Assembly (NCBI RefSeq): GCF_044068625.1
Contig: NZ_JBIPKH010000015.1
Location: 1-64,000, forward strand
Source of the DNA: Desulfurivibrio sp044068625
Lineage (GTDB): Bacteria; Desulfobacterota; Desulfobulbia; Desulfobulbales; Desulfurivibrionaceae
Reading direction: 5' to 3'
DNA length: 64,000 nucleotides
Below are positions 17,457 to 25,968 of this stretch, in pieces (position 1 is the stretch's first letter; each line of letters opens with the position of its first letter). The position numbers and the translations under genes were made by a program. Below the pieces are notes generated by a model, which was given only the letters and a program-made list of their open reading frames with translations, was not told where the DNA came from and made no database searches.

Positions 17457-18493
17457 TTCTTGTCCTCCTTCTTGCGCGTCGCTTCGATTTTCTTCAGTTC
17501 GGCCTCCGCCTCGACAAAGTGTTTCTCCACCTCGGTCGGCTCTTCCAGTTGCCGGACATGGAATTTTTCAAATTCCTCATGGGCCTTGCGCAATGCCTTG
17601 TCGTGGCTGATCTTTCCGGCATGGGTGAGGATGTCGCGGCCTGAGAGCTTAAGGAAGTCATCGAGCTTGCCGATCCAGTCGCGCATGGTCATGGCCTTGC
17701 GCTGAATGGCCTGCAGCTCGGCGAAATCGAGATAGAGAGTGACGATGCGGTTAAGCAGATCCAGTTCTTCGGCAGTCAGGTAGTTCTTGGCGATCTCGGT
17801 CTCATTCTTACTGATGCGCGAGCCCACCCAGTTGGTCATACCTATGTTGGGTTGGGTGGCATCGACCCGGCTGTAGATAACCTCGGCGGCGGTCTGTCCG
17901 TGGGCGGCCCAGTGCATCTTGTTCTGGATGATTTTGAAAAACTCGCGGGAGACGTCGGATTTCGGGTCGTAGTCGATGCTGGTGGCGTAGATATCCAGCA
18001 CCTTGCGCCAGAAAACCTTTTCCGAGGAGCGAATGTCGCGGATGCGGGCCAGCAGCTCGTCGAAATAGCTGCCGCCGCCCGCCTTCTTGAGGCGTTCATC
18101 GTCCATGGCGAAGCCCTTGACGATGTACTCCCGGAGCCGCTGGGTGGCCCAGATGCGAAACTGCGTGCCGCGCAGGGACTTGACGCGGTAACCAACGGAA
18201 ATAATCACGTCCAGGTTGTAGAAATTGGTCGGCTTGGTGGAAAATTCGGAAATTCCGATTTTTCTCATCACCTTCTCGGGGATCAGCTCGCCCTCGGTAA
18301 AGATGTTCTTGATGTGCTCGTTAATCGTGGACTTGGCCTTGTCGAAAAGCGTAGACATCTGATCCTGGGTAAGCCAAACCGTTTCGTCCTGCAGCCGGGT
18401 TTCGAGTCGGATGCGGCCGTCTTCGGTCTGATAGAGCAGGATTTCGGACTGTTCATCCTGTCGAGTCGGCAGATTCGAGTCTTTCCTGCTCAT
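17453..18493 (-). CDS. RhuM family protein in type I RM operon
   Basis: 346 residues, matching the virulence-protein RhuM family. The N-terminal segment WLTQDQMSTLFDKAKSTINE looks like a DNA-binding helix-turn-helix, followed by the family hallmark FRIWATQRLREYIVKGFAMDD near residue 115-135. A Lys-rich acidic-basic tail ends the protein. The biochemical role of RhuM is unknown. The gene is a frequent passenger between hsdM and hsdS in type I systems. Both ends overlap neighbours as ATGA (hsdM upstream, hsdS downstream), so it is co-translated with the RM subunits. Confidence 0.88.
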   Translation of the reverse strand: MSRKDSNLPTRQDEQSEILLYQTEDGRIRLETRLQDETVWLTQDQMSTLFDKAKSTINEHIKNIFTEGELIPEKVMRKIGISEFSTKPTNFYNLDVIISVGYRVKSLRGTQFRIWATQRLREYIVKGFAMDDERLKKAGGGSYFDELLARIRDIRSSEKVFWRKVLDIYATSIDYDPKSDVSREFFKIIQNKMHWAAHGQTAAEVIYSRVDATQPNIGMTNWVGSRISKNETEIAKNYLTAEELDLLNRIVTLYLDFAELQAIQRKAMTMRDWIGKLDDFLKLSGRDILTHAGKISHDKALRKAHEEFEKFHVRQLEEPTEVEKHFVEAEAELKKIEATRKKEDKK

Positions 18494-19956
18494 GCCTTAC
18501 CCCCCAGGCAGGCCATCAACTCGGCCTTCAAGGCTGCCTGCGCCGCATCGAGCTGGTGGACGATCTGCTGATACTCGGCCATCAACTCTTCCGGATCGCG
18601 GTGGTTGACCTCCACCTCGTGGGGGTTCTTGCAGTCCAGGTTGTAGTTGCGTGCGATTAGCTCCTTGGCCGAGACCTTCCAGGCCTGCTCGGTGACCTTG
18701 CGCCCCTTGCGCTCGGCTCCGCCCCACCAGGCCTTTTCGAGATCGAACTCAGCGATGGTCAGGGGCTTGGAGCGGGAGTAGGACTTGTAGCCCTCGGGAT
18801 ACGGGTGCGCGAAGAACCAGACCTCTTTGGTCGGCCCGCCCTTCTCGAAAAAGAGGATGTTGGTGGCGATGCTGGTGTAGGGGCTGAACACGCCCTTGGG
18901 CAGACGCACGATGGTGTGCAGGTTGAACTCCGTAAGCAACTCGCGCTTGAGGTTGGTCTTGGTACCCTCGCCGAACAGAAAGCCGTCGGGCAGCACCACG
19001 GCTGCCTTGCCGGTGTCGTGTTTAAGCAGGTGCATGATCAGCGCCATGAACAGGTCGGCGGTTTCGCGAGTCTGGTACTTGCGCGGGAAGTTGTTCTCGA
19101 TGCCGTCTTCTTCCATGCCGCCGAAGGGCGGATTGGTGATGATCAGATCCACCCGATCGCGGGGGGAGTAATCCTTGAGCGGTCGACTCAGGGTGTTGTC
19201 GTGGCGGACGTTGGTGGGCACGTCGATGCCGTGCAGCATCATGTTGGTCATGGCCAGCATGTGCGGCAGGGGTTTCTTCTCCACGCCGTGAATAGACTCC
19301 TGCAGGCGCTTGCGGTCGTCGGCTGTCTTGACCTGCTTGTTCAGATGCTCGATGGCGCAGGTGAGAAAGCCGCCGGTGCCGCAGGCTGGGTCAAGAATGG
19401 ATTGCCCGAGCTGCGGGTCGAGCATGTCGACCATGAACCGGGTGACGGCGCGGGGGGTGTAGTATTCGCCCGCATTACCGGCGGATTGCAGGTCAGAAAG
19501 AATCTTTTCGTATATGTCGTTGAACAGGTGACGGTCGCCGGATTTGTTGAAGTCCACATCCTCTTCGATGGTGTTGATCACCTGGCGCAGCAGGGTGCCG
19601 GATTTCATGTAGTTGTAGGCGTCCTCGAAGACCGAACCGACCACCTTGCCATGGGGCGAAACACCGGCGGCGGTGGCCAGTTTCTTGAGCGCCGGGAAAA
19701 GGTCGTTGTTGACGAAGTCGATCAGCTCCTCACCGGTCATCCCCTCGGGGTTCTTGGCCCAGCTGGACCAGCGGAAACGGCTGGGCAGCGGCGACTTGTA
19801 GTCTGGGACGGTGAGCTGCCACTCTTGCTCCTTGTCGTCGAAGATCTTCAGGAAAATCAGCCAGACCATCTGGCTGATGCGCTGAGCGTCGCCATCGACG
19901 CCGACATCCTTGCGCATGATGTCCTGAATGGCTTTGATCAGGGTGGTGAGTGACAT
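18490..19956 (-). CDS. hsdM: type I restriction-modification methyltransferase HsdM
   Basis: 488 residues. An N-terminal four-helix HsdM domain (IQDIMRKDVGVDGDAQRISQ) precedes an N6-adenine methyltransferase core with the S-adenosylmethionine motif DPACGTGGF and catalytic motif IV TNPPFGG. It modifies the host recognition site with HsdS and forms the restriction complex with HsdR. The start is the ATG at 19956, with GGAG about ten bases upstream; the frame continues further upstream without homology. It lies 25 bp after hsdR and overlaps rhuM. Confidence 0.95.
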   Translation of the reverse strand: MSLTTLIKAIQDIMRKDVGVDGDAQRISQMVWLIFLKIFDDKEQEWQLTVPDYKSPLPSRFRWSSWAKNPEGMTGEELIDFVNNDLFPALKKLATAAGVSPHGKVVGSVFEDAYNYMKSGTLLRQVINTIEEDVDFNKSGDRHLFNDIYEKILSDLQSAGNAGEYYTPRAVTRFMVDMLDPQLGQSILDPACGTGGFLTCAIEHLNKQVKTADDRKRLQESIHGVEKKPLPHMLAMTNMMLHGIDVPTNVRHDNTLSRPLKDYSPRDRVDLIITNPPFGGMEEDGIENNFPRKYQTRETADLFMALIMHLLKHDTGKAAVVLPDGFLFGEGTKTNLKRELLTEFNLHTIVRLPKGVFSPYTSIATNILFFEKGGPTKEVWFFAHPYPEGYKSYSRSKPLTIAEFDLEKAWWGGAERKGRKVTEQAWKVSAKELIARNYNLDCKNPHEVEVNHRDPEELMAEYQQIVHQLDAAQAALKAELMACLGGKA

Positions 19957-19981
19957 AGTAGTTTTACTCCAGTTCTTTTTG

Positions 19982-22363
19982 TCAGGCGCTATAGAGGGCC
20001 TGTTCCAGGTCGTTGACAGCCTGCTGATACTGATCCAGCCCACCAAAGACGCGGATGATTTCCATCGGGGTACCGAAATCGGTAAAGGGGGCAATGGTGA
20101 GAATCTGCGTCTCTTCGATATGGGCCACGCCTTCATCGGCGTACTTATCGAGCAGGGCCTCCAGCACTCGGCGGGCCTGCTCTCCGTAGCGGGTGAAGTA
20201 GTTGCGCTTCTTCACCTGTTCCGCCCGCTCCTTGCGGGTGAGGGGCGGCATATCCCAGGCGACATGGCAGACCAGATCGAAGGGATCGAAGGCTTTGCCG
20301 GATTGCCGCCCGATCTCATCGGCAAGGGCATCGAAGAACACTCCCTGTTCTGACAGCTCGTCGATGATGGCCTGCTTCTTCTCGGTGCTGCTCCAGCGGC
20401 GGAGGAAATCGTCGAGGCTGGCGTACTCCCTGGCCAGGGCCTTGCGGGTGTAATCCTTGAGGGATTCGGTGATCAGCTTGCCGTTGGCGTCGAAATACTG
20501 GACGCGCTCGGCGGCGACCCTGACCTCGACACCCTCCACTACGTAACGGCGAATGCCGCCTTCCTCTCCTGGGCCGGGTTCAGCGACGCCGGTCCAACCC
20601 TGGTCCTCTCCGGGTTCCGGGTAGGTGACGCCACCGCCAACTTCGGGATCAACGGGAACATCCGGCGGCACCGGTGACTGATCCCCGCTGGGTTCGTAAA
20701 TCTGCACCGGGTCGCCGTCGAAATCAGGATCGGCAAACAGCTCGGTGGCCTTTTTGAAGTCGATGATGGTGAAGTAGTACTTGCCGTAATCTTCGTTGAT
20801 ACGGGTGCCGCGCCCGATGATCTGCTTGAACTCGGTCATGGACTGAATGCGCTGGTCGAGCACGATGAGTTTGCAGGTTTGGGCGTCGATGCCGGTGGTC
20901 ATCAGCTTGGAGGTGGTGGCAATAACCGGATATTTGCTCTCCGGGAAGATGAAGTTGTCCAACTCGGCCTTGCCTTCCTCGTTGTCGCCGGTGATGCGCA
21001 TGACATATTTGCTGTTCTGTGCCACCAGGTCGGCGTTTTCATTGACCAGAGCCTGGCGCATGCGTTCGGCATGGTCAATGTTTTCACAGAAGACGATGGC
21101 TTTGTCGAAGCGGTTGGTCTGTCTGAGGAACTCGGTGATCTTTTTTGCTACCAGCCGGGTGCGCTGTTCAAGGACCAGGGTCTTGTCGAAATCCTTCTGG
21201 TTGTAGATACGGTCTTCGATCTCGTTGCCGTACTTGTCGATCATGCCCTTGTCGGGCCGCCAACCGGTCAAGTCCCGGTCGAGATCGATGCGCACGACCT
21301 TGTAGGGGGCAAGGAAACCGTCGTCGATGCCCTGCCGGAGGCTGTAGGTATAGATGGGGTCGCCAAAGTAGTCGATGTTGGAGACTTCTTTGGTCTCCTT
21401 GGGCGTGGCGGTAAGGCCGATCTGGGTGGCGGAGGTGAAGTATTCGAGGATTTCACGCCAGGCCGAATCGGCGGCCGCGCTGCCTCGATGGCATTCATCA
21501 ATGACGATGAGGTCGAAAAAATCGGGACTGAACTGCCGGTAGATGTTTTTCTCTTCTTCGTTGCCCGTGACGGCCTGATAGAGGGAAAGGTAAATCTCGT
21601 AGGACTTGTTGGCCTGCCGCTTCTGGATCTTGGTCATGGCCGAACCGAACGGCTTGAAGTCGTTGGTCATGGTCTGGTCGACCAGGATGTTGCGGTCGGC
21701 AAGAAACAGGATGCGTTTCTTTGCCTTGGACTTCCACAGCCGCCAGATAATCTGGAAGGCGGTGAAGGTCTTGCCGGTACCGGTAGCCATCACCAGCAGA
21801 ATACGATTCTGGCCCCGCGCTATCGCCTCGATGGTTTTGTTGATGGCCAGCAGTTGGTAATAGCGCGGACTTTTATCGCTGCCGTCGCTGAAATAATCCT
21901 GCGTGACCAGTGCATTCTGCTGATCGTTCAGGCCACGGTGCTGCGCCCACCATTGCCATAGAGTTTCCGCAGTGGGGAATTCGTGGAGGGCAAGTTCATG
22001 TTCGACAATGCCGTCCAAGGCAATCTTATTGTGGAACAGAAAGCCGTCGCCGTTGGAGCTGAATACAAAAGGCACTTGCAGCATGTCAGCGTAACCCAAC
22101 GCCTGTTGCATGCCGTCGCCAACAGTGTGGTTGTTGTCCTTGGCCTCGATAATGGCAATGGGGATGTTCGGCTTGTAAAACAGGACATAATCGGCACGCT
22201 TGTGCTTGGCCCGGGTATGCAGCTTGCCACGCACGATGATGCGGCCCTTCGTGAGAGGAAACTCTTCACGAATTTGGGTCGTGACATCCCAGCCCGCCTT
22301 CTCCAGGGCAGGGGTGATGTACTTCGTGCAGATATCGCGCTCGGAAAGTTGTTTCTTATTCAT
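19982..22363 (-). CDS. hsdR: type I restriction endonuclease subunit HsdR (EcoEI-like)
   Basis: 793 residues, resembling EcoEI-type R subunits. An N-terminal nuclease domain carries the D-ExK signature (RADYVLFY then IAIIEAKDNN, residues 57-77). A superfamily 2 translocase follows with MATGTGKTFTA (about 190), IDECHRGS (about 292) and the C-terminal helicase lobe (GRGTRINEDYGKYYF). An acidic Pro/Glu-rich linker comes before the C-terminal domain that docks on HsdM. It translocates unmodified DNA and cleaves at a distance. The ATG overlaps the stop of the preceding HTH gene by one base. All catalytic motifs appear intact. Confidence 0.94.
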   Translation of the reverse strand: MNKKQLSERDICTKYITPALEKAGWDVTTQIREEFPLTKGRIIVRGKLHTRAKHKRADYVLFYKPNIPIAIIEAKDNNHTVGDGMQQALGYADMLQVPFVFSSNGDGFLFHNKIALDGIVEHELALHEFPTAETLWQWWAQHRGLNDQQNALVTQDYFSDGSDKSPRYYQLLAINKTIEAIARGQNRILLVMATGTGKTFTAFQIIWRLWKSKAKKRILFLADRNILVDQTMTNDFKPFGSAMTKIQKRQANKSYEIYLSLYQAVTGNEEEKNIYRQFSPDFFDLIVIDECHRGSAAADSAWREILEYFTSATQIGLTATPKETKEVSNIDYFGDPIYTYSLRQGIDDGFLAPYKVVRIDLDRDLTGWRPDKGMIDKYGNEIEDRIYNQKDFDKTLVLEQRTRLVAKKITEFLRQTNRFDKAIVFCENIDHAERMRQALVNENADLVAQNSKYVMRITGDNEEGKAELDNFIFPESKYPVIATTSKLMTTGIDAQTCKLIVLDQRIQSMTEFKQIIGRGTRINEDYGKYYFTIIDFKKATELFADPDFDGDPVQIYEPSGDQSPVPPDVPVDPEVGGGVTYPEPGEDQGWTGVAEPGPGEEGGIRRYVVEGVEVRVAAERVQYFDANGKLITESLKDYTRKALAREYASLDDFLRRWSSTEKKQAIIDELSEQGVFFDALADEIGRQSGKAFDPFDLVCHVAWDMPPLTRKERAEQVKKRNYFTRYGEQARRVLEALLDKYADEGVAHIEETQILTIAPFTDFGTPMEIIRVFGGLDQYQQAVNDLEQALYSA

Positions 22364-22572
22364 CAGGCCAACTTCCCTTGTTTTTTCATCCGCTCACAAA
22401 AAGCTTCGAATTGCCTTCGCGCCAGTTTGAAGGGAACCGTCTTGCTGTTTTCCCAGCGGTTGATCGTGGAAAAGCTCACGCCCAGCTCGTGAGCCAGCTC
22501 TTCCTGGCTCAGCCCCAGTTGCTGGCGGACCTCTTTGACCGTCTCCGCAAAATTTTCCGGTGCCTTTGCCAT
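22363..22572 (-). CDS. XRE-family HTH regulator of the type I RM operon
   Basis: 69 residues from ATG 22572, with GAGG nine bases upstream (the frame is open to 22722). The core LGLSQEELAHELGVSFSTINRWENSKTVP is a classic Cro/C1-type helix-turn-helix split as QEELAHELG and FSTINRWEN, followed by a short basic tail. It is the first gene of the hsdR-hsdM-rhuM-hsdS-ATPase-fic unit and ends one base into hsdR. This position suggests autoregulation of the RM operon to delay restriction until methylation is established. That is inference from position. Confidence 0.82.
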   Translation of the reverse strand: MAKAPENFAETVKEVRQQLGLSQEELAHELGVSFSTINRWENSKTVPFKLARRQFEAFCERMKKQGKLA

Positions 22573-22756
22573 ATCGGTTTGCCTCAATTCCTGGTGCGCC
22601 ACCAATTCACGGGCGGCAAGCGAACGTATTTTGCCCAACGTACAATTACGGTCCTCAATATAGCAGGTGACAACGCATGTGGAAAGATGAAAGTCGGCGG
22701 TTATTTCAGAATTCTCCGACACATCCCAACGCCACCCGGTAAGTAACCCTCAGAAG

Positions 22757-23072
22757 GCCAGCACGAAAAAATTTCACCCGACGCCCGACACTTTCTCCGT
22801 CTCTCCGGTAAGTAAGGGCATAAACCACAACGAGGAGCGATCGACCATGGACATCAATGACCTGTTTGACGGAATCTTGAAGAGTATCAACCAGTTTGCC
22901 GACGAGATCGCCGAGCAGCGGTTGCAGAAAAAAATGCAGGACACCGGACGAGGTCCGGAGAATGGGAGTAAGAATGCGGAGAATTTTGAGGCGAAAGAGA
23001 AACGGGGTGTGACAAGTTTCCCGAAAAGGGAGTGATCAGGGCGGCAGCGCCGACACCCTGAAATCGGCGTAA
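22757..23072. repeat. right copy of island-boundary repeat, split by a small gene
   Basis: Block A (22757-22812) and block B (23032-23072) match contiguous sequence at 1650-1745. Between them lies about 220 bp containing a small frame. The tmRNA terminator follows at 23091. The arrangement suggests a duplicated boundary segment, with either an insertion here or a deletion in the left copy. Confidence 0.6.
22847..23035 (+). CDS. small hypothetical protein between island and ssrA
   Basis: 62 residues beginning MDINDLFDGILKSINQFADE, with an amphipathic N-terminal half and a Lys/Glu/Asn-rich C-terminus. GAGGAG lies about ten bases before the ATG, and the ATG is followed by a plausible coding frame, so expression is credible. 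No family is recognised. It lies exactly between the two boundary-repeat blocks, convergent with ssrA, and its stop codon falls within block B. Confidence 0.45.
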   Translation: MDINDLFDGILKSINQFADEIAEQRLQKKMQDTGRGPENGSKNAENFEAKEKRGVTSFPKRE

Positions 23073-23090
23073 GTCGCTGACAATACGCAG

Positions 23091-23137
23091 AAAAACAAAA
23101 CCCGTCCACCAACCGGACGTGGTTAGTGGACGGGTTT
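23091..23137 (-). terminator. intrinsic terminator of ssrA
   Basis: AAACCCGTCCAC (23098-23109) pairs with GTGGACGGGTTT (23126-23137) in a 12-bp stem. On the minus strand it is followed by TGTTTTT. It starts 13 bases after the tmRNA 3' end. A diverged copy of its distal half forms the end of the ATPase gene at 1.56-1.6 kb. Confidence 0.8.
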
Positions 23138-23149
23138 GTCTTTTCTAAA

Positions 23150-23512
23150 TGGTGGAGGCGCCGGGAGTTGAACCCGGGTCCGGAAATACTCCGCCGCAAG
23201 CGTCTACATGCTTAGCCCTGTGTTATTGTTTATCGTGCCGATATTCCCCCAGGACCTGAAATATTCGCCACTATCCTGCTTGAAATTCGCCGCCGGGCCA
23301 CAGGCCCTCCCGGAAGACTATCCCGCTAGTCGACGCCCGTTGCTGAACCCGCGGGAGCTGTTCAGCCGGACGGCAGCGCTCGCTTTCTAGGCGGCTACTG
23401 CGTATGCATAGTCGTCTGCGACTATATTTAGTTCCACCGGTTTTACGAGGTGGATGGAAACCTCGGCATGCAACCTGTGCTTATATATCCCCGTCGAATC
23501 CGTTTCGCCCCC
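23150..23512 (-). ncRNA. ssrA: transfer-messenger RNA (tmRNA)
   Basis: About 363 nt. The 5' end GGGGGCGAAACGGATTCGAC pairs its first seven bases with the 3' end before the encoded CCA (23152-23150). The tRNA-like T-arm GGGTTCAACTCCC is present. The resume codon GCA at 23419 opens the tag reading frame, read as ADDYAYAVAA and ending in TAG at 23387, with the AA C-terminus recognised by proteases. It rescues stalled ribosomes together with SmpB, encoded just upstream on the same strand. The 3' end of tmRNA genes is a common integration target, fitting the island on its downstream side. Confidence 0.95.
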
Positions 23513-23594
23513 TTTGCTTTGATTTTTAATTTATCTGACCAACTGGTTTATAAGACACCCGCGGGAGCGATTAGTTCCCGCGATTATTCCAGGC

Positions 23595-24068
23595 TCAATC
23601 CCGCCGGCGGCGCATGACCCGCTCCATATCCCGGTCCGCCTCCTGTTTTTTCAGGCTTTCCCGTTTGTCATAATGCTTTTTGCCCCGGGCCAGCCCCAGG
23701 GAGAGCTTGGCCTTCCCCTTCTCGTTGAAGTAGACCTTCAGCGGCACCAGGGTGCAGCCCTGCTCCTTGACCTTGCCGATCAGTTTGCTGATCTCCTTGC
23801 GATTAAGCAGCAGTTTGCGGGGGCGCAGGGGGTCCGGCGAGTAGTGGGTGGCAAAGACATAGGGCGAAATATGGACGTTGTACAAAAAAACCTCACCCTG
23901 CCTTACCTGGGCGTAGCCGTCCTTGAGATTGGCCTTGCCGGCCCGCAGCGACTTGACCTCCGGTCCGCTCAGCACCATCCCGGCCTCCAACACCTGTTCG
24001 ATGGTGTAATCGTGGTAGGCCTTTTTATTGGTGCAGACGACCTTGCCGCCGGGATCCTTCTTCTTCAT
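23595..24068 (-). CDS. smpB: SsrA-binding protein SmpB
   Basis: About 157 residues, the usual SmpB length. Recognisable segments are NKKAYHDYTIEQVLEAG, LSGPEVKSLRAGKANLKDGY and the C-terminal KKHYDKRESLKKQEADRD, whose basic tail enters the ribosomal decoding path. It binds tmRNA and delivers it to stalled ribosomes. The ATG at 24068 gives the expected N-terminus MKKKDPGG, although no strong ribosome site is visible. It sits immediately upstream of ssrA on the same strand. Confidence 0.95.
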   Translation of the reverse strand: MKKKDPGGKVVCTNKKAYHDYTIEQVLEAGMVLSGPEVKSLRAGKANLKDGYAQVRQGEVFLYNVHISPYVFATHYSPDPLRPRKLLLNRKEISKLIGKVKEQGCTLVPLKVYFNEKGKAKLSLGLARGKKHYDKRESLKKQEADRDMERVMRRRRD

Positions 24069-24121
24069 GGGGCGGAGAATACCACGAAAGCCGGTGGCTG
24101 GCAATCGGTTCGGCCGGGGGG

Positions 24122-25921
24122 TTAAATGGTTACCCGCAGCGCCTCGTCCAGGGTGGTGACGCCGGATCGCACCTTGCTCCAGGCATCCTCCCGCAGGGAG
24201 ATCATCCCCTCCCGGCGGGCCTGGGCCCGAATCTCCGCTTCCGAGGCCTGGGCGGCGATCAGGCGGCGGATCTCGTCGCTGATCACAAACACCTCGAAGA
24301 TGCCGCAGCGCCCCAGGTAGCCGGTGTTGCGGCAGGCTCGGCAGCCCTTGCCCCGCTGCAGGATGATCTCGTCGCCATCCTCCTCAGTCAGCGGCAGGCC
24401 CAGGGCCAGCAGCTCGGCCGGCGCCACCGGATAGCTCTCTACGCAATGGGGGCAGATCCGGCGGACCAGGCGCTGGGCCATGATCCCCAGCAGGGTGGAG
24501 ACGGCCAGAAAGGGCTGGATCCCCAGGTCCACCAGCCGGGTGATGGAGGAGACCGCGTCGTTGGTATGGAGGGTGGAGAAAACCAGGTGGCCGGTGAGGG
24601 CGGCCTGGATGGCGTTGGTGGCGGTGTCATGATCCCGGATTTCACCCACCATGATCACGTCGGGGTCCTGGCGCAGGATATTGCGCAGCACCGAGGCAAA
24701 AGTTACTCCCACCTGGGCCTGGACCGCGATCTGATTGAAATCCTCATGAACCATCTCCACCGGATCCTCGATGGTCACGATATTGATCTCCGGGTTGGAG
24801 ATCTCCTTGAGGGTGGAGTAGAGGGTGGTGGATTTGCCGCTGCCGGTGGGGCCGGTGATCAGGATCATCCCGTGGGGGGCGTGGATCAACTGCTGGTAGC
24901 ACTGGTAGTCCCGGTCGGAAAAGCCACTCTCCTTGAGGTTCTGGAACAAAATATCGGGATCGAGGATCCGCAGCACCGCCTTCTCGCCGAAGGCCACCGG
25001 GATGGTGGAGACCCGGATCTCGGCCTCCTTGCCGCCCCGGTCGATCTTGATCCGGCCATCCTGGGGCCGCCGTTTTTCAGCGATATTGAGCCGGGAGAGG
25101 GATTTGATCCGGGAGATCACCGCCGCGTGTACCACCTTGGGCAGCTTGTAAACGGTGTGCAGGGCGCCGTCGATCCGCAGCCGCACCAGGCTGGTGTTCC
25201 GTTTCGGTTCGATATGGATATCGCTGGCCCGCTGCTCGAAGGCATAGTTGAAGAGATGATCCACCGCCGTGGTGATATGCTGGTCGGTGGAGGCCGCCTC
25301 CTCGGAGCCGGAAACCCGGACATACTGTTCCAGGTTGCCCAGATCGACCCCGGGCCCGGCCAGGTGGTCCTCGGCGGCGGAGATGGAGGTCTGAAACCCG
25401 AAAAACTCCTGCAGCATTCTGAGGATATCGCTGCGGGTGGCCAGGTGGGGCCGCACCCTCATCTGGTTGGCCCGCTCGATCTCGGCCAGGGCGGTGCGGT
25501 TCTCCGGATCGTGGATCGCCACCTCCAGCACCCCGTTCTTCACGGCCAGCGGCAGGATCAGGTGCTTGATCGCGAAACTGCGGGGGATGGTCTTGGTGAC
25601 CACCTCCAGGTCCAGCTCCAGGGGATCGAGTTTTTTGAAGGGGAGGCCGGCCTCCTCGGCCACCGCCCGGATCACCAGCTCCTCGCTCAGGGTCTCCCCG
25701 GCGGCCCCGGCGGTGACGAAATGGAAGGCGAGCAGGGCGTCGAGCAGGTCCGGGCGGTCGCTGCCGGCCGCCGCCGCCCGCCGCCGGCCGCCGCCGGCTT
25801 TGCGCAGAGCCTGGAGCTGCCCTTCGGCCCGTTCCCGCAGGGTTTGCGCCTGCTCCTTATTGAGCAGGCGGCGGCGGTAGAGCAGGTCGGCCAGGAGATT
25901 GGCGTCATGGAGATGGCTCAA
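24122..25921 (-). CDS. pilB: type IV pilus assembly ATPase PilB
   Basis: 599 residues. An N-terminal T2SSE-N type domain (about 75-190) precedes the secretion ATPase with Walker A ITGPTGSGKSTT (about 355), the Asp box TIEDPVE, Walker B DPDVIMVGEIRD (about 425) and the His box TGHLVFSTLHTND. A tetracysteine zinc site (CPHC and CRAC) is near residues 490-535. It powers pilus extension. The TTG at 25921 has AGGA seven bases upstream and is the likely start. It lies at the end of a unit whose earlier genes encode the minor pilins and PilY1, supporting PilB rather than a type II secretion GspE. Confidence 0.9.
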   Translation of the reverse strand: MSHLHDANLLADLLYRRRLLNKEQAQTLRERAEGQLQALRKAGGGRRRAAAAGSDRPDLLDALLAFHFVTAGAAGETLSEELVIRAVAEEAGLPFKKLDPLELDLEVVTKTIPRSFAIKHLILPLAVKNGVLEVAIHDPENRTALAEIERANQMRVRPHLATRSDILRMLQEFFGFQTSISAAEDHLAGPGVDLGNLEQYVRVSGSEEAASTDQHITTAVDHLFNYAFEQRASDIHIEPKRNTSLVRLRIDGALHTVYKLPKVVHAAVISRIKSLSRLNIAEKRRPQDGRIKIDRGGKEAEIRVSTIPVAFGEKAVLRILDPDILFQNLKESGFSDRDYQCYQQLIHAPHGMILITGPTGSGKSTTLYSTLKEISNPEINIVTIEDPVEMVHEDFNQIAVQAQVGVTFASVLRNILRQDPDVIMVGEIRDHDTATNAIQAALTGHLVFSTLHTNDAVSSITRLVDLGIQPFLAVSTLLGIMAQRLVRRICPHCVESYPVAPAELLALGLPLTEEDGDEIILQRGKGCRACRNTGYLGRCGIFEVFVISDEIRRLIAAQASEAEIRAQARREGMISLREDAWSKVRSGVTTLDEALRVTI

Positions 25922-25968
25922 ACTGATATCCTGTTCCCTGTGGGGCTGGGCTCAACTAACCACTTTTT

